The notes beneath the pieces were generated by a model, which made no database searches, was not told the origin of the DNA, and saw nothing but the letters and a program-made list of their open reading frames with translations. A stretch of 64,000 nt of DNA from Arthrobacter sp. QXT-31 (lineage in GTDB: Bacteria; Actinomycetota; Actinomycetes; Actinomycetales; Micrococcaceae): contig NZ_CP019304.1 in the NCBI RefSeq assembly GCF_001969265.1, forward strand, positions 1,612,001-1,676,000, written 5' to 3'. Made by a program: the position numbers and the translations under genes. Position 1 is the stretch's first letter; each line of letters begins with the position of its first letter. Positions 36,821-45,919 of this stretch are shown one piece after another.

Positions 36821-38077
36821 TCAGGCGGGCGGAACTTGCCCGCCGCCGTCGTCCTGTGAACCCAGGAAACCGGCAGGATCCCGGATGAGGGGTTCGAAGG
36901 CCAGCTCTGCAGCACCGACCAGGATGGAATCTTCGCCGAGAGGAGCGAGCTCAATCGCCACATTTTCCCGGGGACCACGAGTTCCGGGAGATCGCAGGGC
37001 ATCGCTGAGTGCATCCGGCGCGGCCCGCACGAGGATCCGCAGGAACCCGCCCAAGACGATCAGTGAGGGATTTAGCAGGTTGACGATGCTCTTCAGCCCG
37101 ACGGCCAGCAGCCGGACCTGCCGGTCGATGATTGCCCGCAGCTCCTCGGACGCCGAATCGTCCTGGAGCTTCTCCAATACGGCGTCTTCGAGATTCTCCG
37201 TCTCACCGGCCGGGAGTCCGACTGCAGCAATTAATTCTTCACGGGTGACCTCGGCTTCAAGGCAGCCGGACGATCCGCAGTTGCATTCCGCGCCGCCCGT
37301 GCGCACGTGCGTATGTCCAAGTTGCCCGGCAAATCCGGTAGCACCACGAATGAGGCGGCCTCCACTGATGACCCCTCCCCCAATGCCGCTCGCCCCTCCG
37401 TAGAGGTAGACGAGGTCCGAAACGTCGCGGCCCGCACCGAAGGTCGCCTGGGCACGTGCCCCCGCAACGGCGTCATTTGCGGCGATGACCGGAAGCTTCA
37501 GGGCATCACTGAGGAGCGCTGTGAGCGGCTGGTCGCGCCAGCCAAGGTGCGGCGCCTCAATAACGGTGCCATCCAGGGGATCGACAAGGCCCGGTATGGC
37601 GAGCCCAAGCCCCACGATGCGGTTCCGGGACGGAAGGGACGTTCGCATTCCCGTGTAGATCGCCGTCACGATGTTCACTACTTCCGGTACCGACGGCGGC
37701 CGGACTGTATGGAAGCGGACAGGGTTCACAATTTGGCCGCCAAGAGAGACAAGCGCCACGCTGACAGCGTCTATATCCGGATTGACCGCGAGTGCCAGCG
37801 CCCCGGGGCTCGGCTGAATCATGATGCTGGGCCGGCCGTGCTGCTGTGCCTGGTCGAGATCGCTCTCGACCACCAGGCCTAGCTGGGCAAGTTCACCGAC
37901 GAGGGCGGCGATCGTTGATCTGTTCAGCCCGGTAGCCCGCGTGAGTTGCGCACGGGAGACGCCGGCCATGGAGTGCACCAGGCCCAACACGGTTGAAAGA
38001 TTGTGCTGGCGGGTGGTGTCCCGGTTGTTTCCAAGGTTGGTACCGGCGAGCGTGCGCGCCGCCGACTTCCCTTCCAC
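36821..38077 (-). CDS. ROK-family transcriptional regulator, second copy in the region
   Basis: 418 residues. N-terminal winged helix (GVSRAQLTRATGLNRSTIAALVGELAQLGLVVE) and a ROK domain with VAIELAPLGEDSILVGAA near the end and the zinc motif in CNCGSSGCLEAE. The nucleotide-binding loop region GGASGIGGGVISGG is present, and the central GLAIPGLVDPLDG is typical. It is only distantly similar to the ROK gene at 25.7 kb, so it likely reads a different ligand. Probable target is the ribose-type ABC importer or the polyprenyl synthase gene, which lies 104 bases upstream on the same strand. Confidence 0.92.
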   Translation of the reverse strand: MEGKSAARTLAGTNLGNNRDTTRQHNLSTVLGLVHSMAGVSRAQLTRATGLNRSTIAALVGELAQLGLVVESDLDQAQQHGRPSIMIQPSPGALALAVNPDIDAVSVALVSLGGQIVNPVRFHTVRPPSVPEVVNIVTAIYTGMRTSLPSRNRIVGLGLAIPGLVDPLDGTVIEAPHLGWRDQPLTALLSDALKLPVIAANDAVAGARAQATFGAGRDVSDLVYLYGGASGIGGGVISGGRLIRGATGFAGQLGHTHVRTGGAECNCGSSGCLEAEVTREELIAAVGLPAGETENLEDAVLEKLQDDSASEELRAIIDRQVRLLAVGLKSIVNLLNPSLIVLGGFLRILVRAAPDALSDALRSPGTRGPRENVAIELAPLGEDSILVGAAELAFEPLIRDPAGFLGSQDDGGGQVPPA

Positions 38078-38180
38078 CCCGGTTCAGGTCCTTCCTGGCA
38101 GATCGCCTCGGTGCCGGATTCGTTTTCTCATGATAGCGGCAGAAGGGCAGGATCTACGGAGGGGCACCGCCAAGGTGCTG

Positions 38181-39260
38181 CTAGTGTGAGTCCACGTCGC
38201 TGATGGCGGAGAACAGCATGCGTTTGAGGCTTCTGTGCAGGGCCTCCGGAACACCGCCGGACGCCAGGTGCATTACGGCGAGGTGGGCATTCTCGGTGGC
38301 AAGGTTAGCCGCGTAGTCTTTTGCCCCGCAGGACACCAGCACGGACTGGACACAGTGGGCGTCCCGGGCCGTCATATCCTGGGATCCGATCAGTGGAGCG
38401 ATCCTGCTCCACTCCGGGCGGGTGGCTGCGTAGGAGAGCAGGGCAGTCCGTTTGCCTTCCCGGAGGTCCCCCCAGTTGGTTTTCCCGGTGAGGCTTTCCT
38501 TGCCGAAAACGCCTCGCACGTCATCGGCGAGCTGATAGGCGATTCCGGCATATCGTCCGAAGGATGTCAGAGCGGTCACCACCGGTTCGGGAGCCGCGGC
38601 CAAAACGGCGCCCGCCTGCAGCGGTGCCTCGAATGAGTAGACCGAAGTCTTCTGGTGGGCCGTCTTGGTGATGTCTTCGATTGAAGGCATCACCGCCGTC
38701 CGGCTGAACTCAATATCCAGGACCTCCCCGCCCACAGAGGAGAAGATCGCGTCATCGAGGATGTCGTTCAGGCGCTGGCGCAGGGCCACCGGCACTTCCA
38801 TGGAGCTCAACAGGCGGTAAGCGCCGGATAAAGCCAGATCACCGGCGAGAAGCCCTGCCGACACTCCGGCGTGTTCTGCGGCTACCGGAGAGACACCGGT
38901 GCGCAGGGCCCGGTTCCGGTAGTGACCGGAAACGTTGGGGATACCGCGGCGAACAAAATCGCGGTCAACGACGTCATCGTGAATGATCAGCGCGCTATGA
39001 AGGAGCTCGTACGAGGCGGCGAGCGCCGCCGCGCTGCAGAAATCAGTGCCGCCAAGTTGCCGGTACGCCAGCATGACCAACCGCGGGCGGGAGCGCTTTC
39101 CGCCCGCGGTTGCCCTTTCAAGTGCTTCCCAGAGGCCGAGATAGGTCGCGTTCACGGAGACAGCGCGCAGCTTCGCTTCATCGAAGAATCTCTGGAGCGC
39201 ATCCTCGACCAGTTCGAGGTCCGCGTTGCCGTTGAGCGCGTGGTCCACGTTTAGGGTCAC
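38181..39260 (-). CDS. Polyprenyl diphosphate synthase (geranylgeranyl-type, CrtE-like)
   Basis: 359 residues, the trans-prenyltransferase fold. First Asp-rich motif IIHDDVVDRD (DDxxD), second QLADDVRGVFG. Residues ahead of the first motif are small (SAL), without the bulky aromatic that limits chains to C15, so C20 or longer products are likely. GGKRSRP near residue 55 binds the IPP diphosphate. CrtE homologues of this kind serve carotenoid synthesis in Arthrobacter, but no crtB, crtI or crtYe/f lies nearby. Here the only candidate acceptor enzyme is the EboC prenyltransferase 9 kb away. Confidence 0.92.
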   Translation of the reverse strand: MTLNVDHALNGNADLELVEDALQRFFDEAKLRAVSVNATYLGLWEALERATAGGKRSRPRLVMLAYRQLGGTDFCSAAALAASYELLHSALIIHDDVVDRDFVRRGIPNVSGHYRNRALRTGVSPVAAEHAGVSAGLLAGDLALSGAYRLLSSMEVPVALRQRLNDILDDAIFSSVGGEVLDIEFSRTAVMPSIEDITKTAHQKTSVYSFEAPLQAGAVLAAAPEPVVTALTSFGRYAGIAYQLADDVRGVFGKESLTGKTNWGDLREGKRTALLSYAATRPEWSRIAPLIGSQDMTARDAHCVQSVLVSCGAKDYAANLATENAHLAVMHLASGGVPEALHRSLKRMLFSAISDVDSH

Positions 39261-39335
39261 GGCACCGCCCTCCGCTTCGTTGTCCTGGCGCCCCGGGGAT
39301 GCCCGAGGCGGTCTATCTGCCGGCTTCAGGCAAAC

Positions 39336-40388
39336 CTAGCTTTTTCCTCGTCGTGGACCGCGGCTTGCGAAGCGCTGCTGCAGAAGAACAGCGACGACGA
39401 TGATGAGGCCCTTGGCGAGTGCCTGGACGGAGGTATCCAGGTTGTTCTGGGTGAACACGTTGGTCAGGGTGCTGAAGATCAGTACGCCAAGGACCGTGCC
39501 CATGATCGTTCCCCGTCCGCCGATGAGCAGGGTCCCGCCCACAACGACGGCGGCAATCGCGTCGAGTTCGTACAGGAGGCCATGCGTGGAGGTACCCGCG
39601 GTGGTTCGGCCAAGCATCATGACGCCGGCGATGCCTGCCGCAAGACCGGCAAGGACGTACAGGTAGACGAGGTGGCGCTTCACCTTGATACCGGCGAGCC
39701 GGGAAGCTTCAAGGTTTCCACCGATGGCGATGGTGCGGCGGCCAAAGGTGGTGCGGTTCAGGAGGAACCATCCCGCGATGGCCACGATGACGAAGATCCA
39801 GATCAGGAGGGGAACACCCAGCACTTCGGCGCGCATGACCCGCAGGAAGTCCCGGTTACTCACAATCTGGGTGCTGCGTCCGGAGATGAGTTCGGCCAGG
39901 CCGCGTGCGCCCACCAACATGGCCAGGGTGGCCATAAAGGCGACCACCTTGCCATATGCGATCACCAGTCCGTTGATAAGACCGGCAACGAGGCCCACCC
40001 CGAGCGCCACCACTACGATCAGGAGCCACGACGACTGGTTGGCGGCCATCTGGATGCTGGCCGTCGTCGCGACAACCGAGGTCAGGCCCATGACTGATCC
40101 GACGGAGAGGTCGATGCCGCCCGCCGTGATGACAAAGGTCATGCCGATGCTGATCACGCCGATGATCGAGGCGAGCCGGAGGATGGTGAGCATGTTCTCA
40201 ACGTTGAGGAACCGGTCCCCACTGGTGACTGCACCCACCACGACGAGCAGCGCGAGCGCGATAACCAGCCCCAGGCTGCGGCCGGCGGGCCCTTTCAGGA
40301 TGCCCTGCAGACGGCTGTCCTTGGGAGTGGTGTGGCCGGCCGGCTCGGTAATTACCGGCTCTGCCACCTTGGTAGTCTGCTCGCTCAC
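39336..40388 (-). CDS. Ribose-type sugar ABC transporter permease (RbsC-like)
   Basis: 350 residues with eight to ten hydrophobic segments. The family block ITAGGIDLSVGSVMGLTSV and the later GRRTIAIGGNLEASRLAGIKVKRHLVYLYVLAGLAAGIAGVMMLGRTT and GGTLLIGGRGTIMGTVLGVLI are typical of RbsC/AraH-type permeases for ribose, xylose, inositol and similar compounds. Starts within the end of the ATPase gene (4-base overlap), so ATPase and permease form an operon. It would pair with the binding protein on the other strand at 42060. Confidence 0.93.
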   Translation of the reverse strand: MSEQTTKVAEPVITEPAGHTTPKDSRLQGILKGPAGRSLGLVIALALLVVVGAVTSGDRFLNVENMLTILRLASIIGVISIGMTFVITAGGIDLSVGSVMGLTSVVATTASIQMAANQSSWLLIVVVALGVGLVAGLINGLVIAYGKVVAFMATLAMLVGARGLAELISGRSTQIVSNRDFLRVMRAEVLGVPLLIWIFVIVAIAGWFLLNRTTFGRRTIAIGGNLEASRLAGIKVKRHLVYLYVLAGLAAGIAGVMMLGRTTAGTSTHGLLYELDAIAAVVVGGTLLIGGRGTIMGTVLGVLIFSTLTNVFTQNNLDTSVQALAKGLIIVVAVLLQQRFASRGPRRGKS

Positions 40389-41905
40389 GCGGCACTTCCC
40401 TTCATGACGAGGTCGAGCACTCCGTGCTCGTCTATATCGCTTGCTTTCGTTTGGGTGAGGACTTTGCCGTCATCGATGACGAGTACGTTGTCGGCGAGGC
40501 CCAGAACTTCTTCAATTTCGCTCGAAACGACGATGATCGCCGTGCCGGCCGCCGCCAGTTTGCGGATGAGGGCGTAAATCTCGGAGCGCGCCCCGACGTC
40601 GACACCCCGCGTGGGCTCGTCCAGCAGCAGGACCGACGTTCCGTGGACCAGCCAACGGGCGAGGAGGATCTTTTGTTGATTTCCGCCCGAAAGGGTCCGT
40701 GCAGGACGGTCCGGATCAGCCGGACGCAACTCCAGTGCGGCGATCTGCTCACGTGTAGTTTCCCGTTCAGCCGCCTCGTTCAAGCGACCGGCCCGAGCAA
40801 AACGCTCGAAGGTCGACAGGGTGACGTTCTTGAAGATCGGCTCATCCAGAATCAGCCCCTGGCTCTTGCGCTCCTCGGGCGAGAGCCCGATGCCAGCGTT
40901 GACGGCAGACGTCACAGAGCCCGGCCGGAGCACCTTGCCGTTCACGGACACGCTGCCGGAAGAGGCCTTGCGGGCACCATAGATGGTCTCGAGGATCTCA
41001 GAGCGCTTGGATCCTACCAGGCCGGCGAAACCGAGGACCTCGCCCGCCCGAACGGTGAAACTGACCTTTTCGAAGTGTCCAAAAAGCTCGAGGTCGTTCA
41101 CATCGAGCACGACAGGAGCATCGGCCGCCACGGCTTTCCTCTCCGGGAACACATTCGCGACATCCCGACCAGTCATCAGCCGGATCAGCTCGGACTTGGC
41201 TGTATCCGTGACGCTGAGCCCGTTTGCCGTGCTGCGCCCGTCCTTGATCACTGAGATACGGTCGCCGATCTGCCGGATTTCTTCGAGCCGGTGCGAGATG
41301 TATACGACGGCGATGCCCTGGGCAGTGAGTTCGCGAACCACGCGGAACAGATTGGACACCTCACCCGAGTCGAGGATTGCGCTGGGCTCATCCATGATGA
41401 TCAGCTTGGTGTCCCGCGACAGGGCACGCGCCATGCTCACGATCTGTTTGTTGGCCGCAGAAAGCGTACCCACTTCTGTGGACGGCGAAAGGTCGCCGTG
41501 CCCGAGCCGCTTCAGAAGGCTGCGCGCAATAGCGTTCGCCTTTTTCACGTGCAGAACGCCTCCTGTTGCACGTTCGTGCCCGAGGAAGATGTTTTCGGCT
41601 ACGGAAAGCCCGTCGACGACGTCGAGCTCCTGGTACATGGTGGCGATGCCCAGATCCAGTGCGGCCGTAGGACCCGGGAGCGTAACTTGTTTGCCTTCCC
41701 AACGGATTTCGCCGCTATCCGGCTGGTGGACGCCTGCCAGTGTCTTGATGAGGGTGGACTTGCCGGCGCCATTCTGGCCCATAACGCAGTGAACTTCTCC
41801 CGGAAGTACCTGCAGATCGACGCCCTTGAGCGCCTGGACTCCCGCAAAACCCTTGGTGAGTCCACGAACTTCGAGCAACGGCTGTGGCTGATCTTCTTCG
41901 AACAT
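40385..41905 (-). CDS. Ribose-type sugar ABC transporter ATPase (RbsA-like, two NBDs)
   Basis: 506 residues with two nucleotide-binding domains. NBD1 has Walker A GQNGAGKST and Walker B LIIMDEPSAI, with LSAANKQ as its signature. NBD2 has a degenerate Walker A (GLVGSKRSEI), signature LSGGNQQ and Walker B LLLDEPTRGVD, the asymmetry usual for RbsA/MglA. Energises uptake with the downstream permease. It is divergent from the binding-protein gene, which is less common than the single-operon layout. An inverted repeat just upstream (41907-41951) may be the operator. Confidence 0.95.
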   Translation of the reverse strand: MFEEDQPQPLLEVRGLTKGFAGVQALKGVDLQVLPGEVHCVMGQNGAGKSTLIKTLAGVHQPDSGEIRWEGKQVTLPGPTAALDLGIATMYQELDVVDGLSVAENIFLGHERATGGVLHVKKANAIARSLLKRLGHGDLSPSTEVGTLSAANKQIVSMARALSRDTKLIIMDEPSAILDSGEVSNLFRVVRELTAQGIAVVYISHRLEEIRQIGDRISVIKDGRSTANGLSVTDTAKSELIRLMTGRDVANVFPERKAVAADAPVVLDVNDLELFGHFEKVSFTVRAGEVLGFAGLVGSKRSEILETIYGARKASSGSVSVNGKVLRPGSVTSAVNAGIGLSPEERKSQGLILDEPIFKNVTLSTFERFARAGRLNEAAERETTREQIAALELRPADPDRPARTLSGGNQQKILLARWLVHGTSVLLLDEPTRGVDVGARSEIYALIRKLAAAGTAIIVVSSEIEEVLGLADNVLVIDDGKVLTQTKASDIDEHGVLDLVMKGSAA

Positions 41906-41906
41906 G

Positions 41907-41951
41907 CGACGAACCTAACACATTATGTCGGCGATCGGTATAAGTTCGTCG
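41907..41951. promoter_or_regulatory. Inverted repeat in the divergent ABC-importer promoter, candidate operator
   Basis: CGACGAAC (41907-41914) and GTTCGTCG (41944-41951) are perfect inverted half-sites 29 bases apart in the 154-base region between the ATPase and binding-protein genes. Position suggests a repressor site, possibly for one of the ROK proteins. I could not define a convincing -35/-10 pair nearby. Confidence 0.35.
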
Positions 41952-42059
41952 ATTTCGCTTGACCTTCTGTTATTGTGATAGCAGTCACGCACAGTTGCGG
42001 GCATGAAAAGGCATGCTGCACCAGGCGAAGACGCACCTAAACTCATTGAGGAGATACAC

Positions 42060-43103
42060 ATGCTTGCAGTTCGTACGGGCCGGAAGATGCTCGTTACCAC
42101 CGCTGCCTTTCTTGCTGTTGGCGGCCTTGTCACCGGGTGCACTGGAGGCGCAGACGCGGCCAACACTCAGCCCACCAACGCATCGGTTGAAGGCAACCAG
42201 GCCCAGGGTGACAAGGTAGTCATCGGCTTCTCCGGTCCCGCGGCAGACCACGGCTGGCTCGGCGCCATCAACTCAGCGGCGCTTGCCGAGGCGAAGAAGT
42301 ACCAGGACATCGATTTGAGGGTGGCCGAGGGAACCAATGACGCGAACCTGCAGATCAGCCAGGTAGAGCAGTTCATCAACGACAAGGTTGACGCCATCGT
42401 CCTGCTGCCGACAGACGGCGCTGCCCTGACCCCGGTCGCCACGCAGGCCATGGAAGCAGGAATCCCCGTCATCAACGTTGACCGGGAATTCTCAAGCTCC
42501 TTCGCAGCCCGCGCCACCATCCTGGGCGACAACTACGGCATGGGCGTCAGCGCCGGCACGTACATCTGCGAGCAGCTCAAAGACAAGAAGGATGCTGTCG
42601 TCGCCGAGATCGCGGGCATCGACTCGTTGCCCCTGACGAAGGACCGCAGCAAGGGCTTCGCAGACGCGCTGGAATCTTGCGGCCTCAACGTGGACAACCG
42701 GGTCGCAGCCGACTTCACCGTCCAGGGCGGTGAAGCAGCAACGTCGCAGCTCCTGTCAGCTGCGCCGAAGATCGACGCCATCTGGAACCACGACGACGAT
42801 CAGGGCGTGGGTGTCCTGGCCGCCATCGACAACGCGAGCCGCAAAGAGTTCTTTATGGTCGGCGGTGCCGGCTCGGCTAACGCCATGCGTGAAATCCAGG
42901 CCGGCGACAGTGTCCTGCGCGCCACCGTCATCTACCCCTCCACCCAGGCGGCAGACGGCGTCCGCCTCGCCCGCTTGATCTCCCAGAACAAGGCCATGAG
43001 CGACCTCGTGGAAGTGGAAGTACCGAAGCGGATCGTTCTGAACGCGCCGGTTGTCACCAGCGAAAACGTGGAGCAGTACCTTCCGACGGCCTTCGAGTCG
43101 TAG
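42060..43103 (+). CDS. Ribose-type sugar-binding lipoprotein (RbsB-like)
   Basis: 347 residues. ATG 42060 follows GAGGAGATACAC; an in-frame ATG at 42003 lacks such a site. The signal ends in the lipobox LVTGC. Mature part is a periplasmic-binding-protein type I fold: VIGFSGPAADHGWLGAINSAALAEAKKY, VDAIVLLPTDGAALTPVATQAMEAGIPVINVDREF, FADALESCGL, IWNHDDDQGVGVLAAI. The pattern matches binding proteins of ribose/inositol/sugar-alcohol importers. Probably partner of the divergent ATPase and permease. A strong hairpin follows the stop. Confidence 0.92.
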   Translation: MLAVRTGRKMLVTTAAFLAVGGLVTGCTGGADAANTQPTNASVEGNQAQGDKVVIGFSGPAADHGWLGAINSAALAEAKKYQDIDLRVAEGTNDANLQISQVEQFINDKVDAIVLLPTDGAALTPVATQAMEAGIPVINVDREFSSSFAARATILGDNYGMGVSAGTYICEQLKDKKDAVVAEIAGIDSLPLTKDRSKGFADALESCGLNVDNRVAADFTVQGGEAATSQLLSAAPKIDAIWNHDDDQGVGVLAAIDNASRKEFFMVGGAGSANAMREIQAGDSVLRATVIYPSTQAADGVRLARLISQNKAMSDLVEVEVPKRIVLNAPVVTSENVEQYLPTAFES

Positions 43104-43109
43104 GACCGT

Positions 43110-43150
43110 GAGGCGCGGGTGCCCTGTCGCCGACAGGGCACCCGCGCCTC
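43110..43150 (+). terminator. Perfect hairpin after the binding-protein gene
   Basis: Arms 43110-43129 and 43131-43150 are exact inverted repeats, 20 bases each. It begins seven bases after the stop. There is no U-tract, so it could terminate weakly or stabilise the highly expressed binding-protein message. Confidence 0.75.
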
Positions 43151-43551
43151 TGGACCAAAACTATCCAGCACCGCCCCTTCGGAGCGCTTCTGTGAAAGGA
43201 CCAAAGGTGCCCCTCCCGCCCGGCCAGTTCGGCTCCACGGAACCTGCGAAGCCCTCGAGCCCTTATCGGTGGATGCGTTGGCCTGAGCACTGGATCCCGA
43301 CGTCCTGGCCAGTCGATGCCGTAACCCCTCGGTCCGGCGTCCAAAACGCGGAAAGCGCCGGAGACGCGACGGCTGAACTTCGAGGGTTCTATAGCGCTCT
43401 GTCGAATTTTTAGATCAACTGGTTCATGTGGCTCACGGCAGCACCTACTTGAACTTTGAAAGCTCCATTCTGGCCTCCCCGGTCCTCCCGGGGATGGATC
43501 CCAGCAAGCACCCCTCTGGCAAGTGCCCCCTACAGCAAGCAGGAACAATTC
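43151..43551. other. Intergenic region ahead of the Gfo/TIM-barrel operon
   Basis: 401 bases with no supported gene. Frames on both strands lack ribosome sites and family text. It presumably holds the promoter of the operon starting at 43552; a stretch TTCTATAGCGCTCTGTCG near 43390 is AT-richer, but I cannot fix a promoter. Confidence 0.4.
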
Positions 43552-44766
43552 ATGACCACTACCCCACACATGTCCGGTCCGCCGGGTACCCCGGCAGCCC
43601 GTCCGCTCGGCGTGGCCGCCATCGGCTATGCCTTCATGGGGAAGGCGCATTCAAATGCGTGGCGGAATGTGGCCAGCTTCTTCGATGTCCCGGCCTTTGA
43701 ACAAAAAGTCCTCGTCGGCCGGGATGCTAAAGCCGTTGCCGACGCCGCCACGAAATATGGCTGGGCCGAGTCCGCCACCGACTGGCGGACCGTCATCACC
43801 AGGGACGATATCGACATCATTGATATCTGTGCCCCCGGCTGGATGCACGCCGAGATCGCCATCGCCGCGCTGGAAGCGGGCAAGCACGTGCTCCTGGAAA
43901 AGCCGCTGGCCAACACCTTGGCAGAGGCCGAACGCATGACCGCCGCTGCTGCGAAGGCCCGTGCCCGCGGTGTCCAGTCGATGGTCGGGTTCAACTATCG
44001 GCGGGTTCCTGCCCTGGCACTGGCGCGTGAGCTGATCGAGGAGGGCCGTCTCGGCACGGTACGGCATGTACGGGCCGCTTACATGCAGGACTGGCTCGCC
44101 GACCCGGATTCACCCATGACCTGGCGGCTGAACAAGGAAACCGCAGGCTCCGGGGCGCTTGGTGACATCGCCTCCCACGCCATAGACCAGGTGCTGTTTC
44201 TGCTCGCAGATTCCGTCACAGAGGTATCCGGCCGGCTGCACACCTTCACGCCGGTGCGGCCGGGCAAGAACGGTCCAGAGGATGTGACGGTCGACGACGC
44301 CGCCTGGGCCACTTTGTCCCTCGCTTCCGGGGCCATCGCCTCCGTCGAAGTTTCCCGGGTGGCCACCGGCCAAAAGAACTCCCTGAAGCTGGAGATTTAT
44401 GGCGACAAGGGCGCAGTACTCTTCGACTTGGAAAACCTGAACGAACTCACGTTCCTGGACGCTACCGTCCCCATGCGGGAACAGGGCTTCCGCCGGATCC
44501 TTGTCAATGAACCCGCGCACCCCTACATGGACGCGTGGTGGCCGCAGGGGCACATCATTGGCTGGGAACACACCTTCACCCACGAAATCCGCGACTTCCT
44601 GGCCGCGATCGGCAGCGGCGGTTCGCCGTCGCCCTCGTTCGAGGAGGGCCTTACCGTGCAGCGCGTGCTCGCAGCCATCGAAGAGTCCGCCAACGCCAAG
44701 TCCTCCATTATCCAACTCACCAACCCCGGACCAACAGACACGGCCGGCACCACCGAAGGAGCCTGA
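43552..44766 (+). CDS. Gfo/Idh/MocA-family oxidoreductase
   Basis: 404 residues. ATG 43552 with AGGAA upstream; a longer open frame starts at 43456 but lacks support. Rossmann motif VAAIGYAFMGKAHSNAW, EKP motif LLEKPLANTLAEAE, and the C-terminal active-site region SGALGDIASHAIDQVLFLL (Asp-x3-His). Homologues of this length are often annotated as dehydrogenases of inositol or sugar acids. It is the first of four same-strand genes (two oxidoreductases, two TIM barrels) next to a ribose-type importer, so it probably oxidises the imported compound. Confidence 0.9.
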   Translation: MTTTPHMSGPPGTPAARPLGVAAIGYAFMGKAHSNAWRNVASFFDVPAFEQKVLVGRDAKAVADAATKYGWAESATDWRTVITRDDIDIIDICAPGWMHAEIAIAALEAGKHVLLEKPLANTLAEAERMTAAAAKARARGVQSMVGFNYRRVPALALARELIEEGRLGTVRHVRAAYMQDWLADPDSPMTWRLNKETAGSGALGDIASHAIDQVLFLLADSVTEVSGRLHTFTPVRPGKNGPEDVTVDDAAWATLSLASGAIASVEVSRVATGQKNSLKLEIYGDKGAVLFDLENLNELTFLDATVPMREQGFRRILVNEPAHPYMDAWWPQGHIIGWEHTFTHEIRDFLAAIGSGGSPSPSFEEGLTVQRVLAAIEESANAKSSIIQLTNPGPTDTAGTTEGA

Positions 44767-44767
44767 C

Positions 44768-45769
44768 ATGCCTCGCCCGTACACCCTGTTCACCGGCCAG
44801 TGGGCCGACCTCCCCTTCGAGGAAGTCGCCAAGCTCGCCTCCGGCTGGGGCTACGACGGCCTGGAAATCGCCGTCTCCGGCGATCACCTGGACGCCTGGC
44901 GCTGGGACGAACCCGGCTACGTCGAATCCAAGCTCGCCGTCCTCGAGAAGTACAACCTGAAGGTCTGGGCCATCTCCAACCACCTCAAGGGCCAGGCTGT
45001 CTGCGATGACCCGATCGACTTCCGGCATGAAGCAATCGTTGGGGCCAAGGTCTGGGGCGACGGCGACCCCGAAGGCGTTCGCCAGCGCGCTGCCGAAGAA
45101 ATGAAACACACCGCACGCCTGGCCAAAGCACTCGGAGTGGACAGGGTCGTCGGCTTCACCGGCTCCTCCATCTGGCAGTACGTTGCCATGTTCCCTCCCG
45201 TCCCCGAGAAGGTCATCGACGCCGGGTACCAGGACTTTGCCGATCGCTGGAACCCGATCCTGGACGTCTTCGACGAATGCGGTGTCCGCTTCGCCCACGA
45301 AGTACACCCCTCCGAAATCGCCTACGACTACTGGAGCACCGTCCGCACGCTCGAAGCTATCGGCCACCGCGAAGCGTTCGGCCTGAACTGGGACCCCTCC
45401 CACATGATGTGGCAGGGCATCGATCCCGTCTCCTTCATCTGGGACTTCAAGGACCGGATCTACCACGTCGACTGCAAGGACACGAAGCTCCGGTTCACCG
45501 GCCGGAACACCGTCATGGGCTCCCACCTGCCCTGGGGCGACCCGCGCCGCGGCTGGGACTTCGTCTCTGCAGGCCGCGGGGACGTGCCCTGGGAATCCTC
45601 CTTCCGGGCCCTTACTGCGATCGGTTACGACGGACCCATCAGCATCGAGTGGGAAGACGCAGGGATGGACCGCCTCCACGGCGCCCCCGAAGCCCTCGCT
45701 GCCCTCAGGAAGTTCGATTTCCCGGCCTCCCAGACCAGCTTCGACGCCGCCTTCAGCAGCAAGGACTGA
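44768..45769 (+). CDS. Sugar-phosphate isomerase/epimerase-like TIM barrel (IolE-like superfamily)
   Basis: 333 residues, one base after the oxidoreductase stop. AP-endonuclease-2-like TIM barrel with WGYDGLEIAVSGDHLD, VRFAHEVHPSEIAYDY, FGLNWDPSHMMWQGID, IYHVDCKDTKLRF and ISIEWEDAGMD, which carry the metal-binding Glu, Asp, His and final Glu. Long insert with RNTVMGSHLPWGDPRRGWDF. Likely acts on a keto sugar or ketocyclitol made by the dehydrogenase just upstream, as IolE does after IolG in inositol breakdown; this is inference. Confidence 0.9.
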   Translation: MPRPYTLFTGQWADLPFEEVAKLASGWGYDGLEIAVSGDHLDAWRWDEPGYVESKLAVLEKYNLKVWAISNHLKGQAVCDDPIDFRHEAIVGAKVWGDGDPEGVRQRAAEEMKHTARLAKALGVDRVVGFTGSSIWQYVAMFPPVPEKVIDAGYQDFADRWNPILDVFDECGVRFAHEVHPSEIAYDYWSTVRTLEAIGHREAFGLNWDPSHMMWQGIDPVSFIWDFKDRIYHVDCKDTKLRFTGRNTVMGSHLPWGDPRRGWDFVSAGRGDVPWESSFRALTAIGYDGPISIEWEDAGMDRLHGAPEALAALRKFDFPASQTSFDAAFSSKD

Positions 45770-45919
45770 AGCCGGAGGGGGCCGCACAAGCGCTGTTGCC
45801 AGGCGAACTTGGGTGCGCTTGGATGAAGGTGACACGTTGATCAAAGCGCATAGAACTGTGGCTCAACGTTTGCAGACCCGAGACTCGCAGCTTTCCAATA
45901 CTCATGTCAGGGGAAAATC

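Noticed and set aside
41952..42059. TTGACC at 41959 as a -35 box for the binding-protein gene
   Set aside because: No -10-like hexamer falls at 16-18 bases spacing, so I did not call a promoter.
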